Shown here: positions 17,009-27,179 of the stretch, in pieces | Numbering within the stretch: the stretch's first letter is position 1 | Layout: each line of letters opens with the position of its first letter | Assembly (NCBI RefSeq): GCF_030142155.1 | Contig: NZ_CP126247.1 | Span: forward strand, 2,108,001-2,172,000 | Reading direction: 5' to 3' | DNA length: 64,000 nt | From: Arthrobacter sp. zg-Y820 | Lineage (GTDB): Bacteria; Actinomycetota; Actinomycetes; Actinomycetales; Micrococcaceae | The notes under the pieces: model-generated | What the model was told of the DNA's origin: nothing | The model's input: only the letters and a program-made list of their open reading frames with translations | Databases searched by the model: none | Program-made: the position numbers and the translations under genes

Positions 17009-17390
17009 TCCTGTGCTGCTTTGCCTGCCGGCTGCAGCGGAACATCTTTCCCGCCCGACACGCCGCGTTCACCTCAGGCCGCACCACTTCTGCTGCCGCT
17101 CCGGGAGTCTGCTGCCGTTCGGGAATTCTGCTGCCGCTCCGCAGTACCAGCCCAAAATGGCAGGGATATCCCAGCGTGGCAGCGGAAGTGGCGCTAGATC
17201 GCGGGAGCCCGCGGCCCGTTGGTGCATCTATCGTGCAGATCGCGGGCTCTCCCACATTCCTTAGTGCAGATAACGGGACCAAAACCCCTGTTTTGGACGT
17301 TTTTACCCCCTGATCTGTACGAAGGATCTGGCCAAGGCCCCTGAACTGCACGAAGGATAGCGCACACAAAAAAGAACCCCGCACGCAAAA
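17009..17390. other. Gene-free stretch between the ctaA and ctaB terminators
   Basis: No gene seen. The first part has a run of CTGCTGCCG-like triplets (about 17090-17140). The second part holds the four-copy motif array (17226-17358). Confidence 0.6.
17226..17358. repeat. Four-copy motif array, two forward and two reverse
   Basis: Motif close to ATCCTTCGTGCAGAT. Forward copies at 17226-17240 and 17256-17271; reverse copies at 17313-17327 and 17344-17358. Cores are about 31 bp apart within each pair. Between the pairs lies a small hairpin CCAAAAC-CCCT-GTTTTGG (17279-17296). The whole looks like a REP/BIME-type intergenic element or a regulator array. Confidence 0.6.
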
Positions 17391-17416
17391 AAGGACCGGA
17401 GTTTCCTCCGGTCCTT
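17391..17416 (-). terminator. Rho-independent terminator of ctaB
   Basis: A 10-bp stem AAGGACCGGA / TCCGGTCCTT; on the minus strand it is followed directly by TTTT. Confidence 0.88.
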
Positions 17417-17476
17417 CAAGGTTCCGCGGCCCGTCGATGAAATGTCCGCCGGGCCCCTGTAACCCGAACCCGCGGG

Positions 17477-18421
17477 CTAGAGCAGCGGGCCGCCCACAAA
17501 CGGATCGACGGCCAGGGCCAGGAACAGGATCGTCAGGTAGCTGATCGAGCCGTGGAAGACCTTCATGGCGGTCTTGTCGGTGATCTCCCCGCGCTGCGCC
17601 CGGTTGTGCAGGCGATGGGTTTCGGCAAGGAACCACACACCGCTGAGCACGGCGGCCAGGGTGTAGACCCAGCCGGCGCCGCCCACGGGAACCAGCAGCA
17701 GCGAGCAGGCCACGGTGGCGTAGGCGTAGAGCACAACCTGCACCGAAACCAGCTTGGCGCCGGCCACCGCGCCGAGCATCGGCACGCTGGCGTTGCGGTA
17801 GTCCTCGCCGTACTTCATGGACAGCGGCCAGTAATGCGGCGGCGTCCACAGGAAGATGATCATGAAGAGGATGAACGCCGGCCATTCCACCCGGTTCGTG
17901 ACGGCGGCCCAGGCGATCAGCACCGGCATGCAGCCGGCGGCGCCGCCCCAGACAATGTTCTGGGTGGTGCGGCGCTTGAGGATCAGGGTGTACAGCACGA
18001 CGTAAAGCAGGATGGCGCCCACGCCCAGCAGCCCGGTGAGCGGGTTGGCACCGAACCACAGCAGGGCGATGGAAACAACGCCCAGGATCCAGGCGAAGAC
18101 CAGGGCCTCCCGCGGAGACACTTCCCCGGTGACCAGCGGACGACTCTTGGTCCGCTTCATCAGCTTGTCCATGTCGCGGTCGATGTAGCAGTTGAAGGCA
18201 CCGGCACTGCCGGCCGCAAGGGCTCCGCCCACCATGGTGGCGACAACGAGCCACAGGCCCGGCAGCCCCCGCTCAGCGAAGATCATGGTCGGCAGGGTGG
18301 TCACCAGCAGCAGTTCGATGACGCGCGGCTTGGTCAGAGCCACATAAGCCCGGAGCTTACGGCCTGCCGTCATCTTGCCGGTGTACACCGGAAGGTCGGC
18401 GGGGGCTTGCTGCGTTGTCAC
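17477..18421 (-). CDS. ctaB: Heme O synthase (protoheme IX farnesyltransferase) CtaB
   Basis: A 314-residue UbiA-family prenyltransferase with eight or nine hydrophobic segments. It adds a farnesyl group to heme B, giving heme O, which CtaA converts to heme A. Diagnostic blocks: [18 protein letters not shown], the Asp-rich [15 protein letters not shown] (site for the Mg-diphosphate), and the second [17 protein letters not shown] region. GTG start, conserved N-terminus. It is a single gene convergent with ctaA, each with its own terminator. Confidence 0.95.
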   Translation of the reverse strand: MTTQQAPADLPVYTGKMTAGRKLRAYVALTKPRVIELLLVTTLPTMIFAERGLPGLWLVVATMVGGALAAGSAGAFNCYIDRDMDKLMKRTKSRPLVTGEVSPREALVFAWILGVVSIALLWFGANPLTGLLGVGAILLYVVLYTLILKRRTTQNIVWGGAAGCMPVLIAWAAVTNRVEWPAFILFMIIFLWTPPHYWPLSMKYGEDYRNASVPMLGAVAGAKLVSVQVVLYAYATVACSLLLVPVGGAGWVYTLAAVLSGVWFLAETHRLHNRAQRGEITDKTAMKVFHGSISYLTILFLALAVDPFVGGPLL

Positions 18422-18823
18422 GGGGCGATCACATCATCCAATCTGGGCCGGAAAAGTCCACCATCATCATAGCCTCTATCGGCTGTAGAAAACGAAGCCC
18501 TGCACTGCCGCGCCTGCACGGGGTCCGGACAAGGTCCGGACAGGGCCTGCACAAGCGCACCAACACGGCGGAAGTCCCGCTGAAGGAAACGATACGCCCA
18601 TAGGTCCTGCCCACGGGATAAGGTTGGAGCGGACCTTTCCCGCGGCGGGTAAATTGCCGCTGGGCAGCACCATGCAGGACAAACATGCCACACCCCGGTA
18701 TGGATTCTTCGGATCCGACTGTTGTGGTGGTTAAGAACCGTATGCACTGGAAGAACCAGCGCGTTCAGGAGTCTCCGGCGTTTGACGCGCCGGTCATCTG
18801 TAGTAGAGAGGGGCCCGGTAAAC
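18422..18823. promoter_or_regulatory. Divergent ctaB / tkt intergenic region with phased palindromes
   Basis: About 400 bp with no gene. Two perfect palindromes GTCCGGAC at 18523-18530 and 18534-18541 are 11 bp (one helical turn) apart. CCTGCAC occurs at 18499, 18513 and 18546 around them. This looks like a cooperative binding site for a regulator of tkt, ctaB or both. No clear -35/-10 pair could be assigned. Confidence 0.45.
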
Positions 18824-21022
18824 GTGCCACATATGGAAGAGCAAGAACTGATCTGGACAGACCTGGACCGGAAGGCCGTGGACACCGTTCGCGTTCTGGC
18901 CGCCGACGCCGTCGAAAAGGTCGGCAACGGACATCCGGGAACAGCCATGAGCCTGGCACCGGCAGCCTACCTGCTGTTCCAGAAGCTGATGCGCCATGAT
19001 CCGTCAGATCCCCAGTGGACCGGCCGGGACCGCTTCGTCCTCTCCCCCGGGCACACCTCGCTCACGCTCTACATCCAGCTCTTCCTCTCCGGCTACGGGC
19101 TGGAGATCGAAGACCTGGAGTCGCTGCGCACCTGGGGCTCCAAGACCCCCGGCCACCCGGAGTACCGCCACACCGACGGCGTGGAGATCACCACCGGCCC
19201 GCTCGGCCAGGGCCTGGCCTCTTCCGTGGGCTTCGCGTTCGCCCAGCGCCGCCTGCGCGGCCTGCTCGACGCCGACGCGCCGCAGGGCGAGAGCCCGTTC
19301 GACCACACCGTCTGGGTCATTGCCTCCGACGGCGACCTCCAGGAGGGCGTCACCTCCGAGGCCTCCTCGCTGGCCGGCCACCAGGAGCTGGGCAACCTCG
19401 TGGTGATCTACGACGAGAACCACATCTCCATTGAAGATGACACCGACATCGCCTTCACCGAAGACGTCCTCAAGCGCTACGAAGCCTACGGCTGGCACAC
19501 GCAGCGCGTGGACTGGACCAAGACCGGCGAGTACGTCGAGGACGTCAACGAGCTTTACTCGGCACTCCTCGCTGCCAAGGCCGAGACCAGCAAGCCCTCC
19601 ATCATTTCGCTGCGGACCATCATTGGCTGGCCGGCACCGAACAAGCAGAACACCGGAAAGATCCACGGTTCCGCGCTGGGCAAGGACGAAGTTGCCGCCC
19701 TGAAGGAAGTTATGGGCTTTGACCCGGACAAGTCCTTCGACGTGGATCCCAAGGTCCTGGAGCACACCCGCCGGGCCGTGTCCCGCGGCGCCGAGGAGCA
19801 CAGCGAGTGGAACAAGGGCTTCGAGGCGTGGAAGGCGGCAAACGCCGACGGCGCCGCCCTCCTGGAGCGCATCAGCAACGGCACGCTTCCGGCGGGCTGG
19901 GAAAAGGCGCTGCCGGAGTTTGATGCCGGCAAGGACATGTCCACCCGCGCCGCTTCCGGCAAGGTCCTCTCCGCCATTGGCCCGGTGCTTCCCGAGCTGT
20001 GGGGCGGTTCCGCCGACCTGGCCGAATCCAACAACACCACCATCGAAGGCTCCCCGTCCTTCATCCCGGCGTCAAAGCAGACCAGCACCTGGTCCGGCAG
20101 CCCGTACGGACGGGTGCTGCACTTCGGCATCCGCGAGCACGCTGCGGCATCGATCGTCAACGGCATCGTCATGCACAGCGGCACCCGCGCGTTCTCCGGC
20201 ACGTTCCTGATCTTCAGCGACTACCAGCGTCCCGCCATCCGCCTCGGCGCCCTGATGGGTGTTCCGGCCATCTATGTGTGGACGCATGACTCGATCGGCC
20301 TGGGCGAGGACGGCCCCACCCACCAGCCGGTGGAGCAGCTGGCCTCGCTGCGCGCCATTCCGGGCCTGGACGTTGTCCGTCCCGGCGACGCCAATGAAGT
20401 TGCCGTGGCCTGGAAGACGATCCTGGAGAACACCGAAAACCCCGCCGGCATCGTGCTGACCCGCCAGAACATCCCCACGTACGAGCGCGGCGACGGCGCA
20501 GCCACGGCCGAGACCTTCGCTTCCGCCGAGGGCGTCTCCCGCGGCGGTTACGTCCTGGCGGAGGCTGTCCGGGACGGTTCCGTGGTGACCCCTGACGTCA
20601 TCCTCATCGGCACCGGCTCCGAGGTCCAGCTCGCCGTCGAGGCCCGCGAGGCCCTGGCAGCCGAGGGCATCGCCGCCCGCGTGGTCTCGATGCCCAGCGT
20701 TGAGTGGTTCAACAAGCAGGACGCGCAGTACCGCGAATCCGTCCTGCCGAAGAACATCAAGGCACGCGTGTCGGTGGAAGCCGGAATCGCCCAGGGCTGG
20801 CGCGAGCTGGTCGGCGACGCCGGCCGCAGCATTTCCCTCGAGCACTTCGGCGCCTCGGCGGACTACAAGACCCTTTACCGCGAGTTCGGCATCACCGCCG
20901 AGGCCGTTGCGGAAGCCGCCCGGGATTCCCTGGCTGCTGCCCACGGCTCGGACACTCCTCCGGCCGGCACCTCTGCCGCGCCGTCGGGCGGAGAATCCAC
21001 CGAAACCGGCGACCAGAAGTAA
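18824..21022 (+). CDS. tkt: Transketolase
   Basis: A 732-residue thiamine-diphosphate enzyme of the non-oxidative pentose phosphate pathway that moves two-carbon units between sugar phosphates. Visible: [16 protein letters not shown] (N-terminal), the TPP motif ASDGDLQEG with the following Asn in [20 protein letters not shown] of the pyrimidine domain, and [21 protein letters not shown] Ser/Thr/Pro-rich tail ends the protein. GTG 18824 has an AGAGAGG site 11 nt upstream; ATG 18833 (three codons later) is an alternative. First gene of a six-gene operon that covers both branches of the pathway. Confidence 0.95.
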   Translation: MPHMEEQELIWTDLDRKAVDTVRVLAADAVEKVGNGHPGTAMSLAPAAYLLFQKLMRHDPSDPQWTGRDRFVLSPGHTSLTLYIQLFLSGYGLEIEDLESLRTWGSKTPGHPEYRHTDGVEITTGPLGQGLASSVGFAFAQRRLRGLLDADAPQGESPFDHTVWVIASDGDLQEGVTSEASSLAGHQELGNLVVIYDENHISIEDDTDIAFTEDVLKRYEAYGWHTQRVDWTKTGEYVEDVNELYSALLAAKAETSKPSIISLRTIIGWPAPNKQNTGKIHGSALGKDEVAALKEVMGFDPDKSFDVDPKVLEHTRRAVSRGAEEHSEWNKGFEAWKAANADGAALLERISNGTLPAGWEKALPEFDAGKDMSTRAASGKVLSAIGPVLPELWGGSADLAESNNTTIEGSPSFIPASKQTSTWSGSPYGRVLHFGIREHAAASIVNGIVMHSGTRAFSGTFLIFSDYQRPAIRLGALMGVPAIYVWTHDSIGLGEDGPTHQPVEQLASLRAIPGLDVVRPGDANEVAVAWKTILENTENPAGIVLTRQNIPTYERGDGAATAETFASAEGVSRGGYVLAEAVRDGSVVTPDVILIGTGSEVQLAVEAREALAAEGIAARVVSMPSVEWFNKQDAQYRESVLPKNIKARVSVEAGIAQGWRELVGDAGRSISLEHFGASADYKTLYREFGITAEAVAEAARDSLAAAHGSDTPPAGTSAAPSGGESTETGDQK

Positions 21023-21045
21023 TTCCAGCAACAAGGAGACAATTC

Positions 21046-22161
21046 ATGACTTCCACTCCCACCGCGCAGCTTTCCGAAGCCGGCGTATCCATTTGGCTGG
21101 ACGACCTGTCCCGCGAACGCATCGTCTCGGGGTCCCTCAAGAACCTCATCGACAGCAAGAACGTTGTCGGCGTCACCACCAACCCGAGCATCTTCGCTGC
21201 CGCGCTGGCCAACGGCGAATCCTACGCCGCCCAGGTGCAGCAGCTCTCCCGCTCCGGCGCCGACGTTGACAAGGCCGTCTTCGAAATCACCACCGACGAC
21301 GTCATCCAGGCATGCGACGTCTTCGCCCCCGTGGCCGAAGCCACCTCCGGCGTTGACGGCCGCGTTTCCATCGAGGTTGACCCCCGCCTCTCGCGGGACA
21401 CCGAAGGCACCATCAAGGAAGCCCGCGAGCTGTTCGACAAGGTCGGCCGCTACAACGTGCTGATCAAGATTCCGGCCACCAAGGAGGGCCTCCCGGCGAT
21501 CTCCGCCACGCTGGCCGCCGGCATCAGCGTCAACGTCACGCTGATCTTCTCGCTGGAGCGCTACCGCGAGGTCATCAACGCCTACATGGTCGGCATCGAG
21601 CAGGCCAAGGAAAACGGACACGACCTGTCCACGATCCACTCGGTGGCTTCCTTCTTCGTTTCCCGCGTGGACAGCGAAATCGACAAGCGCCTGGACGCCG
21701 TCGGCACCGATGAAGCCAAGGCGCTCAAGGGCAAGGCCGGACTGGCCAACGCCCGCCTGGCCTACCAGGTCTTCGAAGAGCAGTTCGCCACCGAGCGCTG
21801 GGCCGTGCTGGCTGCCGCCGGCGCCAACGCCCAGCGTCCGCTGTGGGCCTCCACCGGCGTGAAGGATCCGGCGCTGCCGGACACCCTCTACGTCACGGAG
21901 CTCGTTGCCCCGCACGTCGTGAACACGATGCCGGAGAAGACCCTGGACGCCACGGCGGATCACGGCGTCATCACCGGGGACACCGTCACCGGCACCTACG
22001 CCGCGGCCGGTGCCCTCTTGGACGAGCTGGACCGCCTCGGAGTGTCCTACACCGACGTCGTGGAGCAGCTGGAAACCGAAGGCCTGGACAAGTTCGTGGT
22101 CAGCTGGGGAGAACTCCTCGAGACCGTGAAGACCGCACTGGACACCGCAAAAGAGGCATAA
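21046..22161 (+). CDS. tal: Transaldolase
   Basis: A 371-residue (beta/alpha)8 enzyme that transfers a dihydroxyacetone unit between sedoheptulose 7-phosphate and glyceraldehyde 3-phosphate. The long bacterial TalB/Tal-type N-terminus [14 protein letters not shown] is followed by GVTTNPSIF, the Schiff-base Lys in [12 protein letters not shown], and [18 protein letters not shown] 21046 with AAGGAG 9 nt upstream, 23 bp after tkt. The upstream extension of the frame is tkt shadow. Confidence 0.95.
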   Translation: MTSTPTAQLSEAGVSIWLDDLSRERIVSGSLKNLIDSKNVVGVTTNPSIFAAALANGESYAAQVQQLSRSGADVDKAVFEITTDDVIQACDVFAPVAEATSGVDGRVSIEVDPRLSRDTEGTIKEARELFDKVGRYNVLIKIPATKEGLPAISATLAAGISVNVTLIFSLERYREVINAYMVGIEQAKENGHDLSTIHSVASFFVSRVDSEIDKRLDAVGTDEAKALKGKAGLANARLAYQVFEEQFATERWAVLAAAGANAQRPLWASTGVKDPALPDTLYVTELVAPHVVNTMPEKTLDATADHGVITGDTVTGTYAAAGALLDELDRLGVSYTDVVEQLETEGLDKFVVSWGELLETVKTALDTAKEA

Positions 22162-22165
22162 GCAA

Positions 22166-23794
22166 ATGACCACACTGTCCTTCGAAGCAGCCGGAGCCGC
22201 GCTGGCCGCCGTCGAAAAAAACGTACCTTCCCTGGTGCGGAACGACGTCGCCGCCCGTCTCCTCGCCCAGGACCCCACGCTGTGGGGTCCCGACGCCGAA
22301 GCGGAGGCTTCCGTCCGGCTCGGCTGGTTGAACCCTTCCGAGGCGTCCCGGCCGCTCGTGGGACAGATCCGCGGGCTCCGGGAAGAACTGGCCGCCGAGG
22401 GAGTGACCCGCGTGGTCCTCGCCGGCATGGGCGGTTCTTCCCTGGCACCGGAGGTCATTACCCGCACCGCCGGAGTGGATCTGACGGTGCTGGATTCCAC
22501 CGACCCGGATGCCGTCCGGGCCGCACTGGAGAGCCGGCTGGAGGAGACGGTCATTGTGGTCTCCTCCAAGTCCGGTTCCACCGTTGAGACAGATTCCCAG
22601 CGCCGGACGTTCGAGCAGGCGTTCACCGACGCCGGGATCGACGCCAAGTCGCGCATCGTGATCGTCACCGACCCGGGCTCCCCCCTGGACAGTGCCGCCC
22701 GCGAGGCCGGCTACCGTGCCGTCTTTAATGCCGATCCGAACGTCGGCGGCCGCTATTCGGCGTTGACGGCCTTCGGCCTGGTGCCCTCCGGCCTGGCCGG
22801 AGCCGACATTGAGACGCTGCTGGACGACGCCGAGGACGCACTGGAAATCCTCAGTGACAATGCGGCCGACAACATCGGCCTGCAGCTGGGCGCCGCCCTG
22901 GGCGGCACCTCGCCGCTGCGCAACAAGGTGGTCATCGTTGATGAAGGATCCGGACTGGTCGGGTTCCCCGACTGGGCCGAGCAGCTCATTGCCGAGTCCA
23001 CCGGCAAGCTCGGCACCGGCCTGCTGCCCGTCGTCGTCGAACCCGGCGCGCCGGAAATCACGTCGCGTGCCGCCGATGTGCTGACCGTCCGCCTGGTGGC
23101 TGTGGACTCCGACGCCGCACCCGAGGGAGATCAGGCAGTGGTTGCCGGCACCCTCGGCGGCTCCATGATGCTCTGGGAAGTGGCCACCGCCGTCGCCGGC
23201 CGGCTGCTGGGCATCAACCCCTTCGACCAGCCCGACGTCGAGGCGGCCAAGAAGGCCGCCCGCGGCATGCTGGACGCGCGCCCCGAACCCACGGCGCCCG
23301 CCTTCACCGACGGCGCCGTGGAGGTCCGCGGCCCGGCCGAGCTGCTGGGCAACGCCACCACGCTCCGGGAAGCCCTCGCCGCCCTGACCGGCCGGCTGGG
23401 TTCCGACGGCTACCTGAGCATCCATGCCTACCTGGACCGGTTCCGGCAGGCAGAGCTCGCCGGCATCCGTCCTGAACTTGCCGCTGCCACCGGACGTCCG
23501 GTGACCTTCGGCTGGGGACCGCGGTTCCTGCACTCCACCGGACAGTTCCACAAGGGCGGCCCGGCACAGGGCGCCTTCCTGCAGATCACCGGCGAGCCGG
23601 GCGAGGACCTTCCCATTCCGGGCCGTCCCTTCACCTTTGGTGAACTGATTTCCGCCCAGGCCGCCGGAGACGCCAAGGTCCTCGCGGACCAGGGCCGTCC
23701 GGTCCTGCGCCTGAACCTGCTGAACCGGGAACAGGGCGTTCGCGAGCTGGAAGACGCCGTGCGTTCGCTGGTCCGCGAAGACGGGATCAGCTAG
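22166..23794 (+). CDS. pgi: Glucose-6-phosphate isomerase
   Basis: A 542-residue protein with tandem SIS-type sugar isomerase domains. The phosphate-binding block VLAGMGGSSLAPEV, VSSKSGSTVETDSQ, and NVGGRYSALTAFGLVP are typical of the actinobacterial Pgi form, which sits in the tkt-tal-pgi-zwf order. It interconverts glucose 6-phosphate and fructose 6-phosphate, which feeds the following zwf. Four bases separate it from tal, and it ends one base before zwf. Confidence 0.93.
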   Translation: MTTLSFEAAGAALAAVEKNVPSLVRNDVAARLLAQDPTLWGPDAEAEASVRLGWLNPSEASRPLVGQIRGLREELAAEGVTRVVLAGMGGSSLAPEVITRTAGVDLTVLDSTDPDAVRAALESRLEETVIVVSSKSGSTVETDSQRRTFEQAFTDAGIDAKSRIVIVTDPGSPLDSAAREAGYRAVFNADPNVGGRYSALTAFGLVPSGLAGADIETLLDDAEDALEILSDNAADNIGLQLGAALGGTSPLRNKVVIVDEGSGLVGFPDWAEQLIAESTGKLGTGLLPVVVEPGAPEITSRAADVLTVRLVAVDSDAAPEGDQAVVAGTLGGSMMLWEVATAVAGRLLGINPFDQPDVEAAKKAARGMLDARPEPTAPAFTDGAVEVRGPAELLGNATTLREALAALTGRLGSDGYLSIHAYLDRFRQAELAGIRPELAAATGRPVTFGWGPRFLHSTGQFHKGGPAQGAFLQITGEPGEDLPIPGRPFTFGELISAQAAGDAKVLADQGRPVLRLNLLNREQGVRELEDAVRSLVREDGIS

Positions 23795-25336
23795 ATGGCG
23801 GATGACAGGACAGGGTCCGGCAACCCGCTCCGGGATCCCCGCGACCGGCGGCTCAGCCGCATTGCCGGCCCCTCGTCGCTGGTCATCTTCGGCGTGACCG
23901 GCGACCTGGCCCGGAAGAAACTGATTCCGGCCGTCTACGACCTGGCCAACCGCGGCCTGCTGCCGCCCAGCTTCTCGCTGGTCGGCTTCGGCCGCCGGCC
24001 CTGGAGCCACGAAGACTTCGCGGCCCGGGTTCTGGAATCCGTCCGGGCCCATGCCCGCACCCCGTTCGACGAGAACGTGTGGAAGCAGCTCTCCGAGGGC
24101 ATCCGGTTCGTCGAGGGCGGCTTCGACAGCGACGAGGCCTTCGTTCATCTCAAGAGCACCCTCGAAGACCTCGACGCCGAGCGCGGCACACGCGGCAACC
24201 ACGCGTTCTACCTCTCGGTTCCGCCGAAGTCCTTCGAAGAGGTTTGCCAGCAGCTTTCCCGGAACGGGCTTGCCGAGACCTCCCAGGGCAAATGGCGCCG
24301 GGTCGTCATCGAAAAGCCTTTCGGCCACGACCTGAAATCGGCGCGTGAACTGAACAACGTCGTGGAGTCGGTGTTCCCGGCGGATTCGGTGTTCCGCATC
24401 GACCACTACCTGGGCAAGGAGACGGTCCAGAACATCCTGGCCCTGCGTTTCGCCAATCAGATGTTCGAACCGATCTGGAACTCCAACTTCGTTGACCACG
24501 TCCAGATCACCATGGCCGAAGACATCGGCATCGGCGGACGGGCCGGCTACTACGACGGCGTCGGCGCGGCCCGCGATGTCATCCAGAACCACCTGCTCCA
24601 GCTGCTGGCGCTCACTGCCATGGAGGAGCCCATCTCCTTCGACGCCGACCACCTGCGCGCGGAGAAGGAAAAGGTGCTCGCCGCCGTCCGGCTTCCCGAG
24701 GACCTGTCCAAGCACTCAGCACGCGGCCAGTACACCGGCGGCTGGCAGGGCGGAGAAAAGGTCACCGGCTTCCTGGAGGAAGAAGGGTTCAACCCGGATT
24801 CCACCACCGAGACCTTTGCCGCCGTCCGGCTGGACATCAACACCCGCCGCTGGGCCGGGGTTCCGTTCTATCTGCGGGCCGGCAAACGGCTGGGCCGGCG
24901 CGTCACTGAAATCGCCGTGGTGTTCAAGCGTGCGCCCAATCTGCTCTTCCGCGACCACAACGACCACGACTTCGGCCAGAACGCCATTGTGATCCGGGTC
25001 CAGCCGGATGAAGGCGCCACCATCCGCTTCGGATCCAAGGTGCCGGGCACGCAGATGGAGGTCCGGGACGTCTCCATGGACTTCGGATACGGCCACTCCT
25101 TCACGGAGTCCAGCCCGGAAGCGTACGAACGCCTCATCCTCGATGTGCTCCTGGGCGAGCCGCCGCTGTTCCCGCGGCACCAGGAAGTTGAACTGTCCTG
25201 GAAGATCGTCGACCCGTTCGAAGAGTACTGGGAGTCCCTGGGCACCCAGCCGGAACCGTACGCTCCCGGCAGCTGGGGTCCGGACTCCGCCGATGAACTG
25301 CTCGCCCAAGACGGAAGAACCTGGAGAAGGCCGTGA
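23795..25336 (+). CDS. zwf: Glucose-6-phosphate 1-dehydrogenase
   Basis: A 513-residue enzyme of the oxidative pentose phosphate pathway that makes 6-phosphogluconolactone and NADPH. The N-terminal dinucleotide motif GVTGDLARKKL, then VIEKPFGHDL, and the active-site signature RIDHYLGKETVQN are clear. It starts directly after the pgi stop. OpcA, encoded by the next overlapping gene, is needed for full activity of such actinobacterial enzymes. Length agrees with the family. Confidence 0.97.
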   Translation: MADDRTGSGNPLRDPRDRRLSRIAGPSSLVIFGVTGDLARKKLIPAVYDLANRGLLPPSFSLVGFGRRPWSHEDFAARVLESVRAHARTPFDENVWKQLSEGIRFVEGGFDSDEAFVHLKSTLEDLDAERGTRGNHAFYLSVPPKSFEEVCQQLSRNGLAETSQGKWRRVVIEKPFGHDLKSARELNNVVESVFPADSVFRIDHYLGKETVQNILALRFANQMFEPIWNSNFVDHVQITMAEDIGIGGRAGYYDGVGAARDVIQNHLLQLLALTAMEEPISFDADHLRAEKEKVLAAVRLPEDLSKHSARGQYTGGWQGGEKVTGFLEEEGFNPDSTTETFAAVRLDINTRRWAGVPFYLRAGKRLGRRVTEIAVVFKRAPNLLFRDHNDHDFGQNAIVIRVQPDEGATIRFGSKVPGTQMEVRDVSMDFGYGHSFTESSPEAYERLILDVLLGEPPLFPRHQEVELSWKIVDPFEEYWESLGTQPEPYAPGSWGPDSADELLAQDGRTWRRP

Positions 25337-26268
25337 TTGTTGAACTGCCGGACACAACAACGTCCAAGGTATCCAAGGAAATTGTCGCCATGCGCGAAAA
25401 AGGCGGCGTGGTGACCCTGGGACGCGTGCTGACCCTGGTCGTCGACACCCAGCCCGACTTCGTCGAGGAGGCCATCGCCGCCGCCAACGAAGCCAGCCGG
25501 GAACATCCCTGCCGGATCATCGTGCTCGCCGAGGGCTCCCCGACGGATGAAACGAGGCTCGACGCCGAGATCCGTGTCGGCGGCGACGCCGGCGCCTCCG
25601 AGGTCATCGTCCTCTCCGGGCACGGCGAGCTCTCCGGGGAAAGCGTTTCGCTGGTCTCGGCGCTGCTGCTGCCGGATGCTCCCATCGTCGTCTGGTGGCC
25701 CCACGGCGTCCCGGAAAACCCCTCCCGGACGCCACTGGGCAGCATCGCCCACCGCCGGATTACCGACGCCGCGACCGAGGCCGATCCCAAGAAGGCGCTG
25801 CTGGCGCTGGGCGACGACTATGCCGACGGGGACACCGACCTGAGCTGGACCCGGCTGACCAACTGGCGGATCCAGCTGGCGGCGGTGCTGGACGGTGCAG
25901 GGGCGGATCCGGTGTCCTCGGTGACGGTGGCCGGCGCGTCGGATTCCGCCAGCACCTTCCTGCTCGCGGCCTGGCTGAAACACGCGCTGCGGGTTCCGGT
26001 GAAGATCGTCGAGGGCGAGCCTGGCACCGGCATCCACCAGGTGGTCTTCACCCGGGCCGGCGGCAACGTTGAGCTGCTCCGCCCGGACCAGATTACGGCG
26101 CACCTGACCCAGCCGGGCCAGCCGGAACAGCAGATCTCGCTGCCGCGCCGCAACCTCCGCGACTGCCTGGCCGAGGAGCTGCGGCGGCTGGACCCCGACG
26201 AGGTTTACGGTGAAGTACTGACGCAGGGGCTGGCAGCCTGCCTGTCCCAGGAAGGGGCTAACGCATGA
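25333..26268 (+). CDS. opcA: Glucose-6-phosphate dehydrogenase assembly protein OpcA
   Basis: A 311-residue protein with OpcA features: LPDTTTSKVSKEIVAMREKGG at the N-terminus, RVLTLVV, and APIVVWWPHGVPENPS in the centre. OpcA is known from actinobacteria and cyanobacteria as an activator or assembly factor of Zwf; it is not itself catalytic as far as known. GTG start overlapping the zwf stop by 4 bases (GTGA) and followed by pgl with another ATGA overlap. The three products act at one metabolic step. Confidence 0.95.
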   Translation: MIVELPDTTTSKVSKEIVAMREKGGVVTLGRVLTLVVDTQPDFVEEAIAAANEASREHPCRIIVLAEGSPTDETRLDAEIRVGGDAGASEVIVLSGHGELSGESVSLVSALLLPDAPIVVWWPHGVPENPSRTPLGSIAHRRITDAATEADPKKALLALGDDYADGDTDLSWTRLTNWRIQLAAVLDGAGADPVSSVTVAGASDSASTFLLAAWLKHALRVPVKIVEGEPGTGIHQVVFTRAGGNVELLRPDQITAHLTQPGQPEQQISLPRRNLRDCLAEELRRLDPDEVYGEVLTQGLAACLSQEGANA

Positions 26269-27089
26269 AGCACTCACCCAACGGAGTGAGCATCCACCCG
26301 AATGTCGAGGCCCTGACCGCGGCGACCGCTGGCCGGCTGATCACCAAGCTGGTGGACGTGCAGAGCCGGCGCGGGGAAGCCACGGTGGTGCTGACCGGCG
26401 GCACCGTGGGAATCGCCGTGCTCGACGCCGTCTCCACGGCCCCGGCCCGGGTTGCCGTGGACTGGTCCAAGGTGAACTTCTGGTGGGGCGACGAACGCTT
26501 CCTGCCGGCGGACTCCCCCGACCGCAATGCCGTGCAGGCCCGCGGTGCCCTGCTGTCACGGCTTCCCGTGGACCCCGCCCGGGTGCATCCGGTTCCCGCG
26601 TCCGACGACGCCGCCTCCGTTGAGGACGCGGCGGCCGGCTACGCCCGCGCATTGGCCGCAGCTGCCGCGCAGGAGGACCTGCCGTGGGGCGTGAAGTCCC
26701 GGGACCCCAGGCTGCCCCGGTTCGACGTGCTTCTGCTGGGGGTTGGCCCCGACGCACACATCGCCTCGCTGTTCCCCGAGATGGCCGGCGTTCGCACCAC
26801 CGGAGAAACCGTGGTGGCCGTGCGCAACGCTCCCAAGCCGCCGCCGGAGCGGGTGTCGCTGACCCTGGAGGCGATCAACACCGCCGAAGAGGTGTGGCTG
26901 ACCGTCGCCGGCGAGGACAAGGCCGGTGCGGTGGGCCTGGCCCTGGCCGGCGCCGGACCGGTCCAGGTACCCGCCGCCGGAGCACGCGGACTGATCAAGA
27001 CCCGCTGGCTCATCGACCAGGCGGCCTCCTCCCAGCTGCCCGACCGGCTTCTGGACCCCGAGGGCTCCGGGTCCGGCACCGGGAACTAG
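26265..27089 (+). CDS. pgl: 6-phosphogluconolactonase
   Basis: A 274-residue DevB/SOL-type lactonase that hydrolyses the Zwf product to 6-phosphogluconate. Key blocks: VVLTGGTVGIAVLD, the WWGDERFLPADSPDRN motif, and LLLGVGPDAHIASLFPE with the catalytic His. Start ATG with AAGGGG upstream, overlapping opcA by 4 bases. It is the last gene of the tkt operon and is followed by a strong terminator. The gnd gene for the next step is not in the window. Confidence 0.94.
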   Translation: MKHSPNGVSIHPNVEALTAATAGRLITKLVDVQSRRGEATVVLTGGTVGIAVLDAVSTAPARVAVDWSKVNFWWGDERFLPADSPDRNAVQARGALLSRLPVDPARVHPVPASDDAASVEDAAAGYARALAAAAAQEDLPWGVKSRDPRLPRFDVLLLGVGPDAHIASLFPEMAGVRTTGETVVAVRNAPKPPPERVSLTLEAINTAEEVWLTVAGEDKAGAVGLALAGAGPVQVPAAGARGLIKTRWLIDQAASSQLPDRLLDPEGSGSGTGN

Positions 27090-27099
27090 CCGGCAGACG

Positions 27100-27136
27100 A
27101 AAGCCCCGGGGATCCTTGCGGATCCCCGGGGCTTTT
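27100..27136. terminator. Bidirectional terminator between pgl and secG
   Basis: A perfect 16-bp stem (AAAGCCCCGGGGATCC, loop TTGC) with T/A runs on both sides, placed between the convergent ends of pgl and secG. Confidence 0.92.
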
Positions 27137-27179
27137 GACGTTCTGTCCGCAGGTGCCTCTGGCAGTGGCTATGCTTCGC

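Noticed and set aside
17226..17358. CRISPR array
   Set aside because: Only two copies per orientation of a 15-bp motif, no identical repeats of 24 bp or more, and no cas genes.
17194..17388. 64-codon minus-strand frame across the motif array
   Set aside because: The frame depends on the repeats themselves; no ribosome site, and it overlaps the ctaB terminator.
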